Shown: positions 1-12,159 of the stretch, piece by piece
Layout of the letters: the number at the start of each line of letters is the position of its first letter
Numbering within the stretch: the stretch's first letter is position 1
Assembly: GCF_036323735.1 (NCBI RefSeq)
Contig: NC_086024.1
Location: 68,940,424-69,004,423 of the forward strand
DNA from: Rattus norvegicus
Taxonomy: Eukaryota; Chordata; Mammalia; Rodentia; Muridae
DNA: 64,000 nucleotides
Reading direction: 5' to 3'
Made by a program: the position numbers and the translations under genes
Notes under the pieces: generated by a model
The model's database searches: none
Told to the model about the DNA's origin: nothing
What the model saw: the letters and a program-made list of their open reading frames with translations, nothing else

Positions 1-83
1 TTGCTGAGAGGGAAGTTCATAGTTCTAAGGGCCCTGGTAAAGAAACTGGAGAGATCTTACAATAGCAAGTTAAGAGCACACAT
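1..83 (+). pseudogene. Older L1 ORF2 fragment, left of the nested insertion
   Basis: This short piece aligns by eye with the ORF2 stretch at about 2745-2815 of the young L1 (the region 'ctcatagcgctgag...cagcacacct'). It reads directly into the ORF2 sequence that resumes at 6401, so it is the left half of an older L1 cut by the young insertion. It continues beyond the window edge. Its last 12 bases (72-83) are the target-site duplication of the young L1. Confidence 0.8.
72..83. repeat. Left target-site duplication of the young L1
   Basis: The 12 bases aagagcacacat recur exactly at 6401-6412, directly after the A-rich tail. They bracket the young L1. The sequence is original ORF2 sequence of the older L1. 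Confidence 0.9.
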
Positions 84-701
84 GAGGCTTCCTGGTTGCT
101 GCCGCCGCAGAGAGCCCGTGGGCAGCACCCCGCGAGGAAACTTGAGCCTCAGGACCACAGGTAAGACCAACTTGTCTGTTGCAAGAAGGCTGCCTGGTGA
201 AATCGGGACACACAGAGGCAGAATTCCTCTAGAACCGGGCACGTCCTGTGTTTACCAGAAGTCCCACACTCACGGATCCCGGCCCGCAGCAGCTCTCTGC
301 TCCCAGACCCCTTGGGAAAGAGACCTCTCCGCCTGGTCAGGTGGGCACTCCTGAGGCTGCATAAGCTCCCGGAAGGGGCAGCACAGGTCTTCCTGGGTGC
401 TGCCGCCGCAAAGAGCCCGTGGGCAGCACCCCGCGAGCGAAATTGAGCCTCAGGACCACAGGTAAGACCAACTTTTCTGCTGCAAGAAAGCTGCCTGGTG
501 AACTCAAGACACAGGCCCACAGGAACAGCTGAAGACCTGTAGAGAGGAAAAACTACACGCCCGAAAGCAGAACACTCTGTCCCCATAACTGGCTGAAAGA
601 AAACAGGAAAACAGGTCTACAGCACTCCTGACACACAGGCTTATAGGACAGTCTAGCCACTGTCAGAAATAGCAGAACAAAGTAATACTAGAGATAATCT
701 G
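84..701 (+). promoter_or_regulatory. L1 5' UTR / internal promoter with a partial tandem repeat
   Basis: This GC- and CpG-rich leader sits immediately after the target duplication and ends at the ORF1 start codon (702). Positions 88-219 and 389-520 are near copies of each other at an offset of 301 bases; both contain the block gccgccgca followed by agagcccgtgggcagcaccc. This gives about 1.4 units of a 301-bp period, resembling a monomer-type L1 promoter. L1 5' UTRs are known to hold an internal RNA polymerase II promoter. No TATA box is evident. The long open frame at 1-354 is chance reading through this GC-rich leader. Confidence 0.75.
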
Positions 702-1798
702 ATGGCCAGAGGCAAGCGCAGGAACACAAGCAACAGAAACCAAGACTACATGGCATCATCGGAGCCCAATTCTCCCACCAAAACAAACATGGAATATCCA
801 AACACACCAGAAAAGCAAGATCTAGTTTCAAAATCATATTTGATCATGATGATGGAAGACTTCAAGAAAAACGTGAAGAACTCCCTTAGGGAAACACAGG
901 AAAACATTAATAAACAAGTAGAAGCCTCCAGAGAGGAATCGCAAAAATCCCTGAAAGAATCGTAAAAATCCCTGAAAGAATTCCAGGAAAACACAATCAA
1001 ACAGTTGAAGGAATTAAAAATGGAAATAGAAGCAATCAAGAAAGAACACATGGAAACAACCCTGGATATAGAAAACCAAAAGAAGAGACAAGGAGCTGTA
1101 GATACAAGCTTCACCAAAACAATACAAGAGATGGAAGAGAGAATCTCAGGAGCAGAAGATCCATAGAAATCATTGACTCAACTGTCAAAGATAATGTAAA
1201 GCGGAAAAAGCTACTGGTCCAAAACATACAGGAAATCCAGGATTCAATGAGAAGATCAAACCAAAGGATAATAGGTATAGAAGAGAGTGAAGACTCCCAG
1301 CTCAAAGGACCAGTAAATATCTTCAACAAAATCATAGAAGAAAACTTCCCTAACCTAAAAAAAGAGATACCCATAGACATACAAGAAGCCTACAGAACTC
1401 CAAATAGATTGGACCAGAAAAGAAACAGCTCCCATCACATAATTGTCAAAACACCAAACGCACAAAATAAAGAAAGAATATTAAAAGCAGTAAGGGAAAA
1501 AGGTCAAGTAACATATAAAGGCAGACCTATCAGAATCACACCAGACTTCTCGCCAGAAACTATGAAGGCCAGAAGATCCTGGACTGATGTCATACAGACC
1601 CTAAGAGAACACAAATGCCAACCCAGGTTACTGTATCCTGCAAAACTCTCAATTAACATAGATGGAGAAACCAAGATATTCCATGACAAAAGCAAATTTA
1701 CACAATATCTTTCTACAAATCCAGCAAAACAAAGGATAATAAATGGTAAAGCACAACATAAGGAGGCAAGCTATACCCTAGAAGAAGCAAGAAACTAA
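702..1798 (+). pseudogene. L1 ORF1 (RNA-binding protein), disabled
   Basis: ORF1p is the trimeric RNA-binding chaperone of the L1 ribonucleoprotein. The ATG at 702 begins a basic N-terminus (MARGKRRNTSNRNQ), then a Lys/Glu-rich heptad region typical of the coiled coil (about 830-1230), then the RRM and the C-terminal domain (about 1250-1780, with RPIRITPDFSPETMKARR and LLYPAKLSINIDGE). Two lesions break it. An in-frame TAA at 963-965 stands where the repeated context suggests CAA, and an apparent one-base loss near 1160-1163 ('gatccatag') moves the reading from the frame of 702 to the frame of 1247-1798. The frame ends at TAA 1796-1798, 57 bases before the ORF2 ATG. Length (about 366 codons) is normal for rodent ORF1. 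Confidence 0.9.
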
Positions 1799-1855
1799 TC
1801 GTCTTGGCAACAAAACAAAGAGTGAAAGCACACAAACATAACCTCACATCCAAAT

Positions 1856-4800
1856 ATGAATATAACGGGAAGCAATAATCACTATTCCTTAATATCTCTC
1901 AACATCAATGGCCTCAACTCCCCAATAAAAAGAAATAGACTAACAAACTGGATACGCAACGAGGACCCTGCATTCTGCTGCCTACAGGAAACACACCTCA
2001 GAGACAAAGACAGACACTACCTCAGAGTGAAAGGCTGGAAAACAACTTTCCAAGCAAATGGTCAGAAGAAGCAAGCTGGAGTAGCCATTCTAATATCAAA
2101 TAAAATCAATTTTCAACTAAAAGTCATCAAAAAAGATAAGGAAGGACACTTCATATTCATCAAAGGAAAAATCCACCAAGATGAACTCTCAATCCTAAAT
2201 ATCTATGCCCCAAATACAAGGGCACCTACATACGTAAAAGAAACCTTACTAAAGCTCAAAACACACATTGCACCTCACACAATAATAGTGGGAGATTTCA
2301 ACACCCCACTCTCATCAATGGACAGATCATGGAAACAGAAATTAAACAGTGATGTCGACAGACTAAGAGAAGTCATGAGCCAAATGGACTTAACGGATAT
2401 TTATAGAACATTCTATCCTAAAGCAAAAGGATATACCTTCTTCTCAGATCTTCATGGTACTTTCTCCAAAATTGACCATATACTTGGTCAAAAAACGGGC
2501 CTCAACAGGTACAGAAAGATAGAAATAATACCATGCGTGCTATCGGACCACCACGGCCTAAAACTGGTCTTCAATAACAATAAGGGAAGAATGCACACAT
2601 AAACGTGGAAATTGAACAATGCTCTACTCAATGATAACCTGGTCAAGGGAGAAATAAAGAAAGAAATTAAAAACTTTTTAGAATTTAATGAAAATGAAGG
2701 TACAACATACCCAAACTTATGGGACACAATGAAAGCTGTGATAAGAGGAAAACTCATAGCGCTGAGTGCCTGCAGAAAGAAACAGGAAAGTGCATATGTC
2801 AGCAGCTTGACAGCACACCTAAAAGCTCTAGAACAAAAAGAAGCAAATACACACAGGAGGAGTAGAAGGCAGGAAATAATCAAACTCAGAGCTGAAATCA
2901 ACCAAGTAGAAACAAAAAGGATCATAGAAAGAATCAACAGAACCAAAAGTTGGTACTTTGAGAAAATCAACAAGATAGATAAACACTTAGCCAGACTAAC
3001 GAGAGGACACAGAGAGTGCGTCCAAATTAACAAAATCAGAAATGAAAAGGGAGACATAACTACAGATTCAGAGGAAATTCAAAAAATCATCAGATCTTAC
3101 TATAAAAACCTATATTCAACAAAATTTGAAAATCTTCAGGAAATGGACAATTTCCTAGACAGATATCAGGTACCGAAGTTAAATCAGGAACAGATAAACC
3201 AGTTAAACAACCCCATAACTCCTAAGGAAATAGAAGCCGTCATTAAAGGTCTCCCAACCAAAAAGAGCCCAGGTCCAGACGGGTTTAGTGCAGAATTCTA
3301 TCAAAACTTCATAGAAGACCTCATACCAATATTATCCAAACTATTCCACAAAATTGAAACAGATGGATCACTACCGAATACCTTCTACGAAGCCACAATT
3401 ACTCTTATACCTAAACCACACAAAGACACAACAAAGAAAGAGAACTTCAGACCAATTTCCCTTATGAATATTGACGCAAAAATACTCAAAAAAATTCTGG
3501 CAAACCGAATTCAAGAGCACATCAAAACAATCATCCACCATGATCAAGTAGGCTTCATCCCAGGCATGCAGTGATCGTTTAATATACGGAAAACCATCAA
3601 CGTGATCCATTATATAAACAAACTGAAAGAACAGAACATTTCATGATCATTTCATTAGATGCTGAGAAAGCATTTGACAAAATTCAACACCCCTTCATGA
3701 TAAAAGTCCTGGAAAGAATAGGAATTCAAGGCCCATACCTAAACATAGTAAAAGCCATATACAGCAAACCAGTTGCTAACATTAAACTAAATGGAGAGAC
3801 ACTTGAAGCAATCCCACTAAAATCAGGGACTAGACAAGGCTGCCCACTCTCTCCCTACTTATTCAATATAGTTCTTGAAGTTCTAGCCAGAGCAATCAGA
3901 CAGCAAAAGAAGATCGAGGGGATACAGATCGGAAAAGAAGAGGTCAAAATATGACTATTTGCAGATGATATGATAGTATATTTAAGTGATCCCAAAAGTT
4001 CCACCAGAGAACTACTAAAGCTGATAAACAACTTCAGCAAAGTGGCTGGGTATAAAATTAACTCAAAGAAATCAGTTGCCTTCCTCTATACAAAAGAGAA
4101 ACAAGCCGAGAAAGAAATTAGGGAAACGACACCCTTCATAATAGACCCAAATAATATAAAGTACCTCGGTGTGACTTTAACCAAGCAAGTAAAAGATCTG
4201 TACAATAAGAACTTCAAGACACTGAGGAAAGAAATTGAAGAAGACCTCAGAAGATGGAAAGATCTCCCATGCTCATGGATTGGCAGGATTAATATAGTAA
4301 AAATGGCCATTTTACCAAAAGCAATCTACAGATTCAATGCAATCCCCATCAAAATACCAATCCAATTCTTCAAATAGTTAGACAGAACAATTTGCAAGTT
4401 CATCTGGAATAACAAAAAACCCAGGATAGCTAAAGCTATCCTCAACAATAAAAGGACTTCAGGGAGAATCACTATCCCTGAACTCAAGCAGTATTACAGA
4501 GCAATAGTGATAAAAACTGCATGGTATTGGTACAAAGACAGACAGATAGACCAATGGAATAGAATTGAAGACCCAGAAATGAACCCACACACCTATGGTC
4601 ACTTGATTTTTGACAAAGGAGCCAAAAACATCCAGTGGAAAAAAGATAGCATTTTCAGCAAATGGTGCTGGTTCAACTGGAGGTCAACATGTAGAAGAAT
4701 GCAGATCGATCCATGCTTATCACCCTGTACAAAGCTTAAGTCCAAGTGGATCAAGGACCTCCACATCAAACCAGACACACTCAAACTAATAGAAGAAAAA

Positions 4801-5685
4801 CTAGGGAAGCTTCTGGAACACATGGGCACTGGAAAAAATTTCCTGAACAAAACACCAATGGCTTACGCTCTAAGATCAAGAATCAACAAATGGGATCTCA
4901 TAAAACTGCAAAGCTTCTGTAAGGCAAAGGACACTGTGGATAGGACAAAACGGCAACCAACAGATTGGGAAAAGATCTTTACCAATCCTACTACAGATAG
5001 AGGCCTTATATCCAAAATATACAAAGAACTCAAGAAGTTAGACAGCAGGGAGACAAATAACCCTATTAAAAATTGGGGTTCAGAGCTAAACAAAGAATTC
5101 ACAGCTGAGGAATGCCGAATGGCTGAGAAACACCTAAAGAAATGTTCAACATCTTTAGTCATAAGGGAAATGCAAATCAAAACAACCCTGAGATTTCACC
5201 TCACACCAGTGAAAATGGCTAAGACCAAAAACTCAGGGGACAGCAAATGCTGGCGAGGATGTGGAGAAAGAGGAACACTCCTCCATTGTTGGTGGGATTG
5301 CAGACAGGTAAAACCATTCTGGAAATCAGTCTGGAGGTTCCTCAGAAAATTGGACATTGAACTGCCTGAGGATCCAGCTATACCTCTCTTGGGCATATAC
5401 CCAAAAGATGCCTCAACATATAAAAGAGACACATGCTCCACTATGTTCATTGCAGCCTTATTTATAATAGCCAGAAAATGGAAAGAACCCAGATGCCCTT
5501 CAACAGAGGAATGGATACAGAAAATGTGGTACATCTACACAATGGAATATTACTCAGCTATCAAAAACAACGAGTTTATGAAATTCGTAGGCAAATGGTT
5601 GGAACTGGAAAATATCATCCTGAGTGAGCTAACCCAATCACAGAAAGACATACATGGTATGCACTCATTGATAAGTGGCTATTAG
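1856..5685 (+). pseudogene. L1 ORF2 (endonuclease and reverse transcriptase), disabled
   Basis: ORF2p nicks target DNA and primes reverse transcription there. The ATG at 1856 opens an APE-type endonuclease domain with SLNINGLNS, QETHL, GDFN (2291-2302) and SDHH (2543-2554). The reverse transcriptase follows, with GTRQGCPLSPYLFN from 3826 and FADD at 3958-3969. A C-terminal Cys-rich knuckle (5248-5301) precedes the natural stop TAG at 5683-5685. Lesions: TAA at 2600-2602 between endonuclease and RT, TGA at 3572-3574, a frameshift near 3636-3642, TGA at 3952-3954 directly before the LFADD codons, and TAG at 4375-4377. The segments 1856-2602, 2603-3574, 3643-3954 and 3955-5685 are otherwise well preserved, so decay is by few point events rather than general erosion. 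The product would be non-functional. Confidence 0.93.
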
Positions 5686-6400
5686 CCCAAATGCTTGAAT
5701 TACCCTAGATCCCTAGAACAAACGAAACTCAAGACAGATGATTAAAATGTGAATGCTTCACTCCTTCTTTAAATGAGGAAAAAGAATACCCTTGGCAGGG
5801 AAGGGAGAGGCAAAGATTAAAACAGAGACTGAAGGAACACCCATTCAGAGCCTGCCCCACATGTGGCCCATACATATACAGCCACCCAATTAGACAAGAT
5901 GGATGAAGCAAAGAAGTGCAGACCGACAGGAGCCGGATGTAGATCGCTCCTGAGAGACACAGCCAGAATACAGCAAATACAGAGGCGAATGCCAGCAGCA
6001 AACCACTGAACTAAGAATAGGTCCCCCGTTGAAGGAATCAGAGAAAGAACTGGAAGAGCTTGAAGGGGCTCGAGACCCCATATGTACAACAATGTCAAGC
6101 AACCAGAGCTTCCAGGGACTAAGCCACTACCTAAAGACTATACATGGACTGACCCTGGACTCTGACCCCATAGGTAGCAATGAATATCCTAGTAAGAGCA
6201 CCAGTGGAAGGGGAAGCCCTGGGTCCTGCTAAGAATGAACCCCAGTGAACTAGACTATGGGGGGAGGGCGGCAATGGGGGGAGGGTTGGGAGGGGAACAC
6301 CCATAAGGAAGTGGAGGGGGGAGGGGGATGTGTGCCCGGAAACCGCGAAAGGGAATAACACTCGAAATGTATATAAGAAATACTCAAGTTATTAAAAAAA
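5686..6400 (+). other. L1 3' UTR with G-rich tract and A-rich tail
   Basis: The 3' UTR begins after the ORF2 stop. It contains a purine-rich block with several runs of three to six G (6259-6296 and 6313-6328), suited to G-quadruplex formation on the + strand. G-tetraplex potential is a known conserved feature of L1 3' ends. The tail 'attaaaaaaaa' leads straight into the right target duplication (6401). The same 3' UTR recurs at 8020-8711, 13627-14232, 21374-22108, 35988-36260 and 59774-60738. Confidence 0.88.
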
Positions 6401-6412
6401 AAGAGCACACAT
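6401..6412. repeat. Right target-site duplication of the young L1
   Basis: Exact copy of 72-83 (aagagcacacat), immediately after the A-tail. The older L1 ORF2 sequence resumes here. Confidence 0.9.
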
Positions 6413-8019
6413 CAAGCTCTAGTACAAAAGGAAGCAAACTCACCTAAGAGGAGTAGACTGCAGGAAATAGTCAAACTCATGGTCAAAATCACCAAATATA
6501 AACAGAGAACAATACAAAGAATCAACAAAATCAAAAGCTGATTCTTTGAGATTATCAAAAAAGAGATAAACTCCTCGCCAAACTAACTAAAGGGCCCAGA
6601 GACAGTGTCCAAATCAAGAAAATCAGAAATTAAAGGGAGACATAACAACAGAAATGGGGGAAATTCAAAAAAATCATCAGATCCTACTATAAAAGCCTAT
6701 ACTCAACAAAACTGGAAAATATAGATGAAATGGATGGTTTTCTAGACAGACACCACATACCAAAATAAAATCAAGAGCAAGTTAATTATCAAAACAAGCC
6801 CATGTCCCATAAGGAAATATAAGAAGTCATTAAAACCTCCCAATCAAAGAAAGCCCAGGGCCAGATGGATTCAGTGCAGAATTTTACCAGACCTTCAAAG
6901 AAGAACTGGTACCAATATTCCTCAAACTATTCCACAAAGTGGAACAGAAGGAACACTACCTAAATCATTCTATGAAGCCACAATTACTCTGATACCTAAG
7001 CCAGCAAGACCCCAACCAAAAAGGGAACTTTAGACCAATTTTACTTATGAATATCGATTCAAATATAATAATAAAGTTCTTACAAACTGAAACCAAGAAG
7101 ACATCAAAATCATCATTCACTACAATCAAATAAGTTTCATCATAGAGATGCAAGGTTGGTTCAATATACAGAAATCCATTAAAGTAATTCACTATATAAT
7201 CAAACTCAAAGAAAAAAAATCACATGATCATCTTCTTAGATGCAGAAAAAGCATTTGACAAAATATAACACCCCTTCATGTTATAAGTACTGGAAAGATG
7301 AGAAATTCAAGGTCCATAACGAAACATAATAACAGCAATTTACTGCAAATCAACAATCAATATCAAAGTAATTGGAGATATACTTAGAGCAATCCCACGT
7401 ATTGCGGACAATGATTCTCACTCTCCCTATATCTGTTGAACATAGTACTTGAAGTGCTAGCTAGAACAATAAGACAACAAAAAGAGATCAAGGGGGTATA
7501 AATTGGCCAAGGAGAATTAACAGTATCAGTATTTGCAGACGATATGATAGTATATATAAGCAACCCTAAAATTCTACTGGAAAACTTCTCCAGCTGATAA
7601 ACAACTTCAGTCAAGTGGCTGAATATAAAATTAACTTAAATAAATCAATAGACTTCTATTATACAAATAATAAACAGGCCGAGAAAGAAATTAAGGAAAA
7701 ATTCTCCCTTCACAATACCCACAAATAATATAAAATATCTTGGGGTAACTCTAACCAAACAAGTGAAAGATCTGTATGAGAATAACTTCAAATCTCTCAT
7801 GGAAAAAAAATCCAAGATTTCAGAAAATCGAGAGATCTCCCATACCAACAGATTGGCAGAATTAACATAACAAAAATGCCATCTTACTAAAGGGAATATA
7901 CAGATTCAATGTAATCTCCATCAAAATCCTAACATAATTCTTCAAAGACATTGAAAAAGCAGTTCTCAAATTTATCTGGAAACACAGAAAACACAGAAAA
8001 GTGAAAACACTTATTGTTA
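6401..8019 (+). pseudogene. Older L1 ORF2, middle part (RT domain), decayed
   Basis: This continues the ORF2 interrupted at position 83. It aligns with about 2805-4430 of the young L1 and includes the RT region; the FADD codons remain readable at 7532-7543 (ttt gca gac gat). Stops and indels occur in all frames, so it is a dead copy and clearly older than the inserted element. It is cut again at about 8020 by an antisense L1 3' end. Confidence 0.88.
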
Positions 8020-8711
8020 ATTTTTTTATTGGATATATTTAAAAAAACACTTCTTTTTTTCTATAGGATTTTTTAAATTTACATTTCAAATGTTATTCCC
8101 TTTCCTGTTTCCCCAACATAAGCCCCTATCCCATCCCCCTTCTCTTCTTCTATGAGAGTGTTCCCCTCCCCTCTTGCCAGCCCTCCAATATTCCTGGTTC
8201 AGCCTTGGCAGGACCATAGGCTTCTCCTTCCATTTGTGCTCAACAAAGCCATCCTCTACTACATATGCAGCTGGAGCCATGGGTCAGTCCATGTGTAGTC
8301 TTTGGATAGTGGTTTAGTTCCTGGGAGCTCTGGTTGTTTGGTATTATTGTTCTTATGGGATTTCAAGCTCCTTCAGCTCTTTCAGTTGTTTATCTAATTC
8401 CTCCAACAGGCATCCTGTTCTCAGTTCCATGGTTTGCTGCTGCTAGAATTCACCTCTGTATTTGACATCATGTTCTGGCTGTGTCTCTCAGGAGACATCT
8501 ATATCCGGTTCCTGTCAGCATTCACTTCTTAGCTTCATCAATCTTATCTAGTTTTGGTGGAGATATATATATGGTGTGTGTGTGTGTATATATATATATG
8601 GGGCAGGTTCTGAATGGGTGTTCCTTCAGTTTCTGCTCCAAACTTTGTCTCCATATCCCCTCCTATGAATATTTTTCTTCCCCCTTTTAAGAAGGAGTGA
8701 GCGTCCATGCT
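8020..8711 (-). mobile_element. 5'-truncated L1 3' end, antisense, nested in the older L1
   Basis: Reading the minus strand, this is L1 3' UTR ending in an A-rich tail (T-rich at 8021-8060 on +). The + strand shows the reverse complement of the G-rich block (about 8104-8170). The host ORF2 resumes at 8712. The flanks share aaaacactt (8004-8012 and 8713-8721), consistent with a short, somewhat diverged target duplication. The left border is uncertain because a second 'aaaacacttct' lies at 8044-8054. About 690 bp; more diverged than the other antisense 3' ends. Confidence 0.75.
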
Positions 8712-9943
8712 TAAAACACTTCTTAACAGTAAAAGAACGGCTGCAGGAATCACCATCACTGACCTCAAGCTCTACTAAGAGTAATAGTGATAAAAACTAC
8801 ATGGTATTGGTACAGACACACACAGGTTGATGGAGTAGAATTGAAGACCTAGAAATAAAAGCACACACGTATGTACACTTTATCTTTGAAAAAGAAGCCA
8901 AAAATATACATGGTTTAAAAAAAGTATCTTCAATAAATTGTGCTGGTTTAATTGGCTGTCTGAATGTAGAAAAATGAAAATAGACACATATCTGTCACCA
9001 TACACAAAACTCAAGTCCAAGCAGATCAAGGAGGTCAACATAAAACCAGATACAATGAATCTAGTAGAAGGGAAAGTGGAAAGAGCCTTGAACTCATTGG
9101 CACAGGGGTTTATTTTCTAAACAGAACTCCAATGGCTCAGGCTCTAAGATCAAGAAATGATAAATGAGACCTTATGATACTGGAAAGCTTCTTTAAGGCA
9201 AAGGACATAGTCAACAAGACAAATTGTTAACCTACAGACTGGAAAAAAATCTTTGCTAGCCCCACCTCAAATAGAGGGCTAATATCCAAAATATATAAAG
9301 AACTGAAGAAGCCAACCACCAAAAAAACAAACAACCCAATCAAAAAATGGGGTATAGAACTAAACTGAGAATTCACAACAGAGGAATCTCAAATGGCTGA
9401 AAAGCAGCTAATGAAATGTTCAAAGTCCTTAGTGATTATAGAAGTGCAAATCAAAACAAAACTGAGATTCCACCTTATACCAATCAAAACCTCAGGTGAC
9501 AGCACAGATTGGCTAAGATGTACAGAAAAAGGAACACTATACCATTGCTAGTAGGATTGCAAGCTGGTACAGCCCTCTGGAAATCAATTAGGAGGTTCCT
9601 CAGAAAATTCGAAATGGACCTACCTAAAGACCCAACAATACCACTCTTGAGAATATACCCAAAAGTTTCCCGACCCTGCCACAGGGGCATGTGCTCCAAT
9701 ATGTTCATAGTGGTCTTATTTGTGATAGCCAGAAACTAGAAACAAACCAGGTATTCCATGAAAGAAAAATGGATACAGAAAATGTGGTTCATTTATACAA
9801 TGGAAAACTACTCAGCTATTAAGAAGGAAGACATCCTAAGTTTTGCAGTCAAATGGATAGAACTAGAAAATATCATCCTGAGTGAGGTAACTCAGACCCA
9901 AAAGGACATTCGAGGTATGTACTCCCTAGTAAGTGGATATTAG
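8712..9943 (+). pseudogene. Older L1 ORF2, C-terminal part
   Basis: ORF2 sequence resumes after the nested antisense fragment and corresponds to about 4440-5685 of the young L1. Open remnants encode typical C-terminal text, for example WIQKMWFIYTMENYSAIKKE within 9758-9943, ending at TAG 9941-9943 (same SGY terminus as the young copy). Several frameshifts and stops are present upstream. Confidence 0.87.
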
Positions 9944-11006
9944 TGAAATAGATACAGAATACCCAAGATACAAAGATATCTCAAACAAGAACTCAAAATG
10001 GTCAACAAGCTGGCCTCAGTCCCACTTGGGAGGGAGAAGAAAAAGGCAAGCACAAGGAGGTAGGGTGGGAGGTACCTCGGAGGGAAATGAAATGGAGGGA
10101 GAGGGGAAAATGATCTGGTATTGGGTTGGGGGAAAGAACTTAAAACCCGAGGACCAGCTAAAAAAAATGGAAAGTGGTAACCTTGGCAGGTAGGAGGTTG
10201 GGGGTATCCTCCGCAATGTACCAGAGATGTGGGAGGTGAGAGACTCTCAGTACTCAATGGAGGGACCCTAGATGAAATGCCTTACACTGGGGAGAGGAAA
10301 TTTGTAGAGCCCACCTCCAGCAGAAAGACAGGGCATCAAGTAAAGATGGGGTTGCTAACCCACAGTCAAAACTATGGCCCATTTCTGTCTGAAGGAACTT
10401 CAGAAATAGAAATGGAGAAGAGTTTGAGGAAAAGAAGGTCCAGCAACAGGCCCAAAGTGGGATCCAGCTAAAGTGGAGGTCCCAAGACCTGACACCATTG
10501 CTGAAGCTATGGGGTGCTCAGAAAAGTGACCTATGATGACTGCCCTCTGAAAGACCCAACAAGTAGCTGTTAAGAATCAGATGCAGATATTTGCACCCAA
10601 CCAGTGAACATGAGCTGCTGACCCCTGTGGTTGAATTAGGGAAAAGTTGGAAGAAGCTGAGGAGAAGAGCAACCCTGCAGGAGGACCAGCGGTCTCAATT
10701 AACCTGGACGCCTGTGATCTCTCAAACACTGGATCACCAACCAGGCAGCGTACACCAGCTGAAATGAGATCCCCAACTAATATACAGCAGAGAACTCTCC
10801 AGTCTAGGTTCAGTCAGAGAAGATGCACCTAACCCTCAAGAGACTGGAGGTCCCAGGGATTTAGAGGTCTGGTGGGGTGGGTGGCATGGGGACATCCTCG
10901 TGGAGACAGGCGGGACAAGGAAGAAGCATGGGATGTGGAACAGTTGGAGGGTGGATCAGGAAGGGAGTAAAATCTGGAGTGTGAAAAAAGAAAAATATAA
11001 TAATAA
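9944..11006 (+). other. Older L1 3' UTR
   Basis: The 3' UTR follows the ORF2 stop and differs from the young L1 3' UTR, being longer and of an older (Lx-like) type. It ends in a G-rich stretch (10860-10950) and an A-rich end near 10984-11006 ('gtgaaaaaagaaaaatataataataa'-type composition). The small open frames inside (10229-10471, 10647-10832, 10900-11142) have no recognisable product. The exact 3' border is approximate. Confidence 0.75.
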
Positions 11007-12159
11007 ACTTTATCTTCCTAGAGAAAGTGGCACTGGCAAGGTCCACTGTCATATGGACATAGAGTTCCTCACCCTACAGTCTCAAAAGAATACTCACAGA
11101 AAGTATGATAATCTTTCTATAAATGCTATACATAGGCAGTAGATCAATGAACAAATAGCAGTTTGTAGATATCCAAATACACATTTGGAAATGCAAATTT
11201 TGTTGTTATTGTTTTTGAAGAGAGAAACAATGTATGTTACAGAAATGCTGTTTTTCTGACTACACAGATTACATTTTCTATAATAGCTGGAACTAGTTTA
11301 CCCTACAGTTGTAACTTCTCAAATACTTCCTTCTCTAATTATGACATCAGTTTGCACAGCTGAAAGGCCCAGGCAGTAACTTCTCTTAGAATACAAAAAC
11401 CCCAGCTTCTAGAAAAACAAGAAAAAAATATTTGCAGCTTCTAATGTGGTTTCCTAACACATTCCATCACACCTATCCATGTTTTTAGGAACTTTAAGCT
11501 CAAGAATTTGCAAAATTTAAGATCAAGTTCTCACATGATTTTTAGCACTCTATTGGCTGTCTATTGAAGAAGCTTGCTGGAGAATGGGAACTCAGCACTG
11601 AGGTGTAAAACCTCTATGTATTTCTCCAGAGATTTCTAGTTTTCTCCTATATAGGCTACAAGTGACATTCTCAGTCTGAAACCAGTTGAATATTTCTAAT
11701 AGCAAACTCTTAATTACAATTATTGTATAGCAAAAGATCCATAAGTTAGTTGACTTAATCTGTTAGCAAAAGTGACAAATCTATTTACTAAATCATATGC
11801 AACATACATGCATATACATATCACACACACATATATATGTATATATATATATATATCTTCTGAGAGTCAAGGCCTATTATAAAAGTCAGAGAAATCATCT
11901 TCCCAGATTGTGTAGAAAGCAGTAACAGAACAATTCAACCTTGAAAATTTTACCCCAGCATTATTACTTCGTTTTTTACTTTAGTACATCCTAAGAAGGG
12001 AAATCATACTATTTTCCACACATTCTGACCTTAAAAGTAGCAAAATTAACTTTAAGTGATTCAGCCTGGCTCCATCTCACTTAATTGTGCCATAGGTTTG
12101 CACTAGTGCATTTTAGAAGCAACAGGAATGATGTGTGTGATCTATATGTAGTATGTGGT
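11007..12159. other. Unique AT-rich intergenic sequence
   Basis: I see no gene or confident repeat here apart from a short (CA)n/(TA)n tract at 11822-11856. Open frames are short and without recognisable domains. Confidence 0.5.
11822..11856. repeat. (CA)n/(TA)n microsatellite
   Basis: A run of CA followed by TA dinucleotides. Confidence 0.9.

Larger units (their letters stand above)
84..6400 (+). mobile_element. Young, near full-length LINE-1 (rat L1 type)
   Basis: This is a complete L1 layout of about 6.3 kb: GC-rich 5' UTR (84-701), ORF1 (702-1798), a short inter-ORF spacer (1799-1855), ORF2 (1856-5685), 3' UTR with a G-rich tract (5686-6390) and an A-rich tail (about 6391-6400). An exact 12-bp target-site duplication (72-83 and 6401-6412) shows insertion by target-primed reverse transcription into an older L1 in the same orientation. 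The exact duplication and long open stretches indicate a fairly recent insertion. Both ORFs nevertheless carry stops and frameshifts, so the copy cannot move autonomously. The subfamily (L1_Rn-like) is an inference from the 5' and 3' UTR sequence. Confidence 0.92.

Noticed and set aside
1..354. 117-codon open frame at the window start
   Set aside because: It runs from old L1 ORF2 across the target duplication into the GC-rich L1 5' UTR. The composite has no gene identity.
2488..3057. 189-codon minus-strand frame in L1 ORF2
   Set aside because: Antisense shadow of ORF2. A similar frame appears at 39044-39574 opposite the old copy because the strand is adenine-rich.
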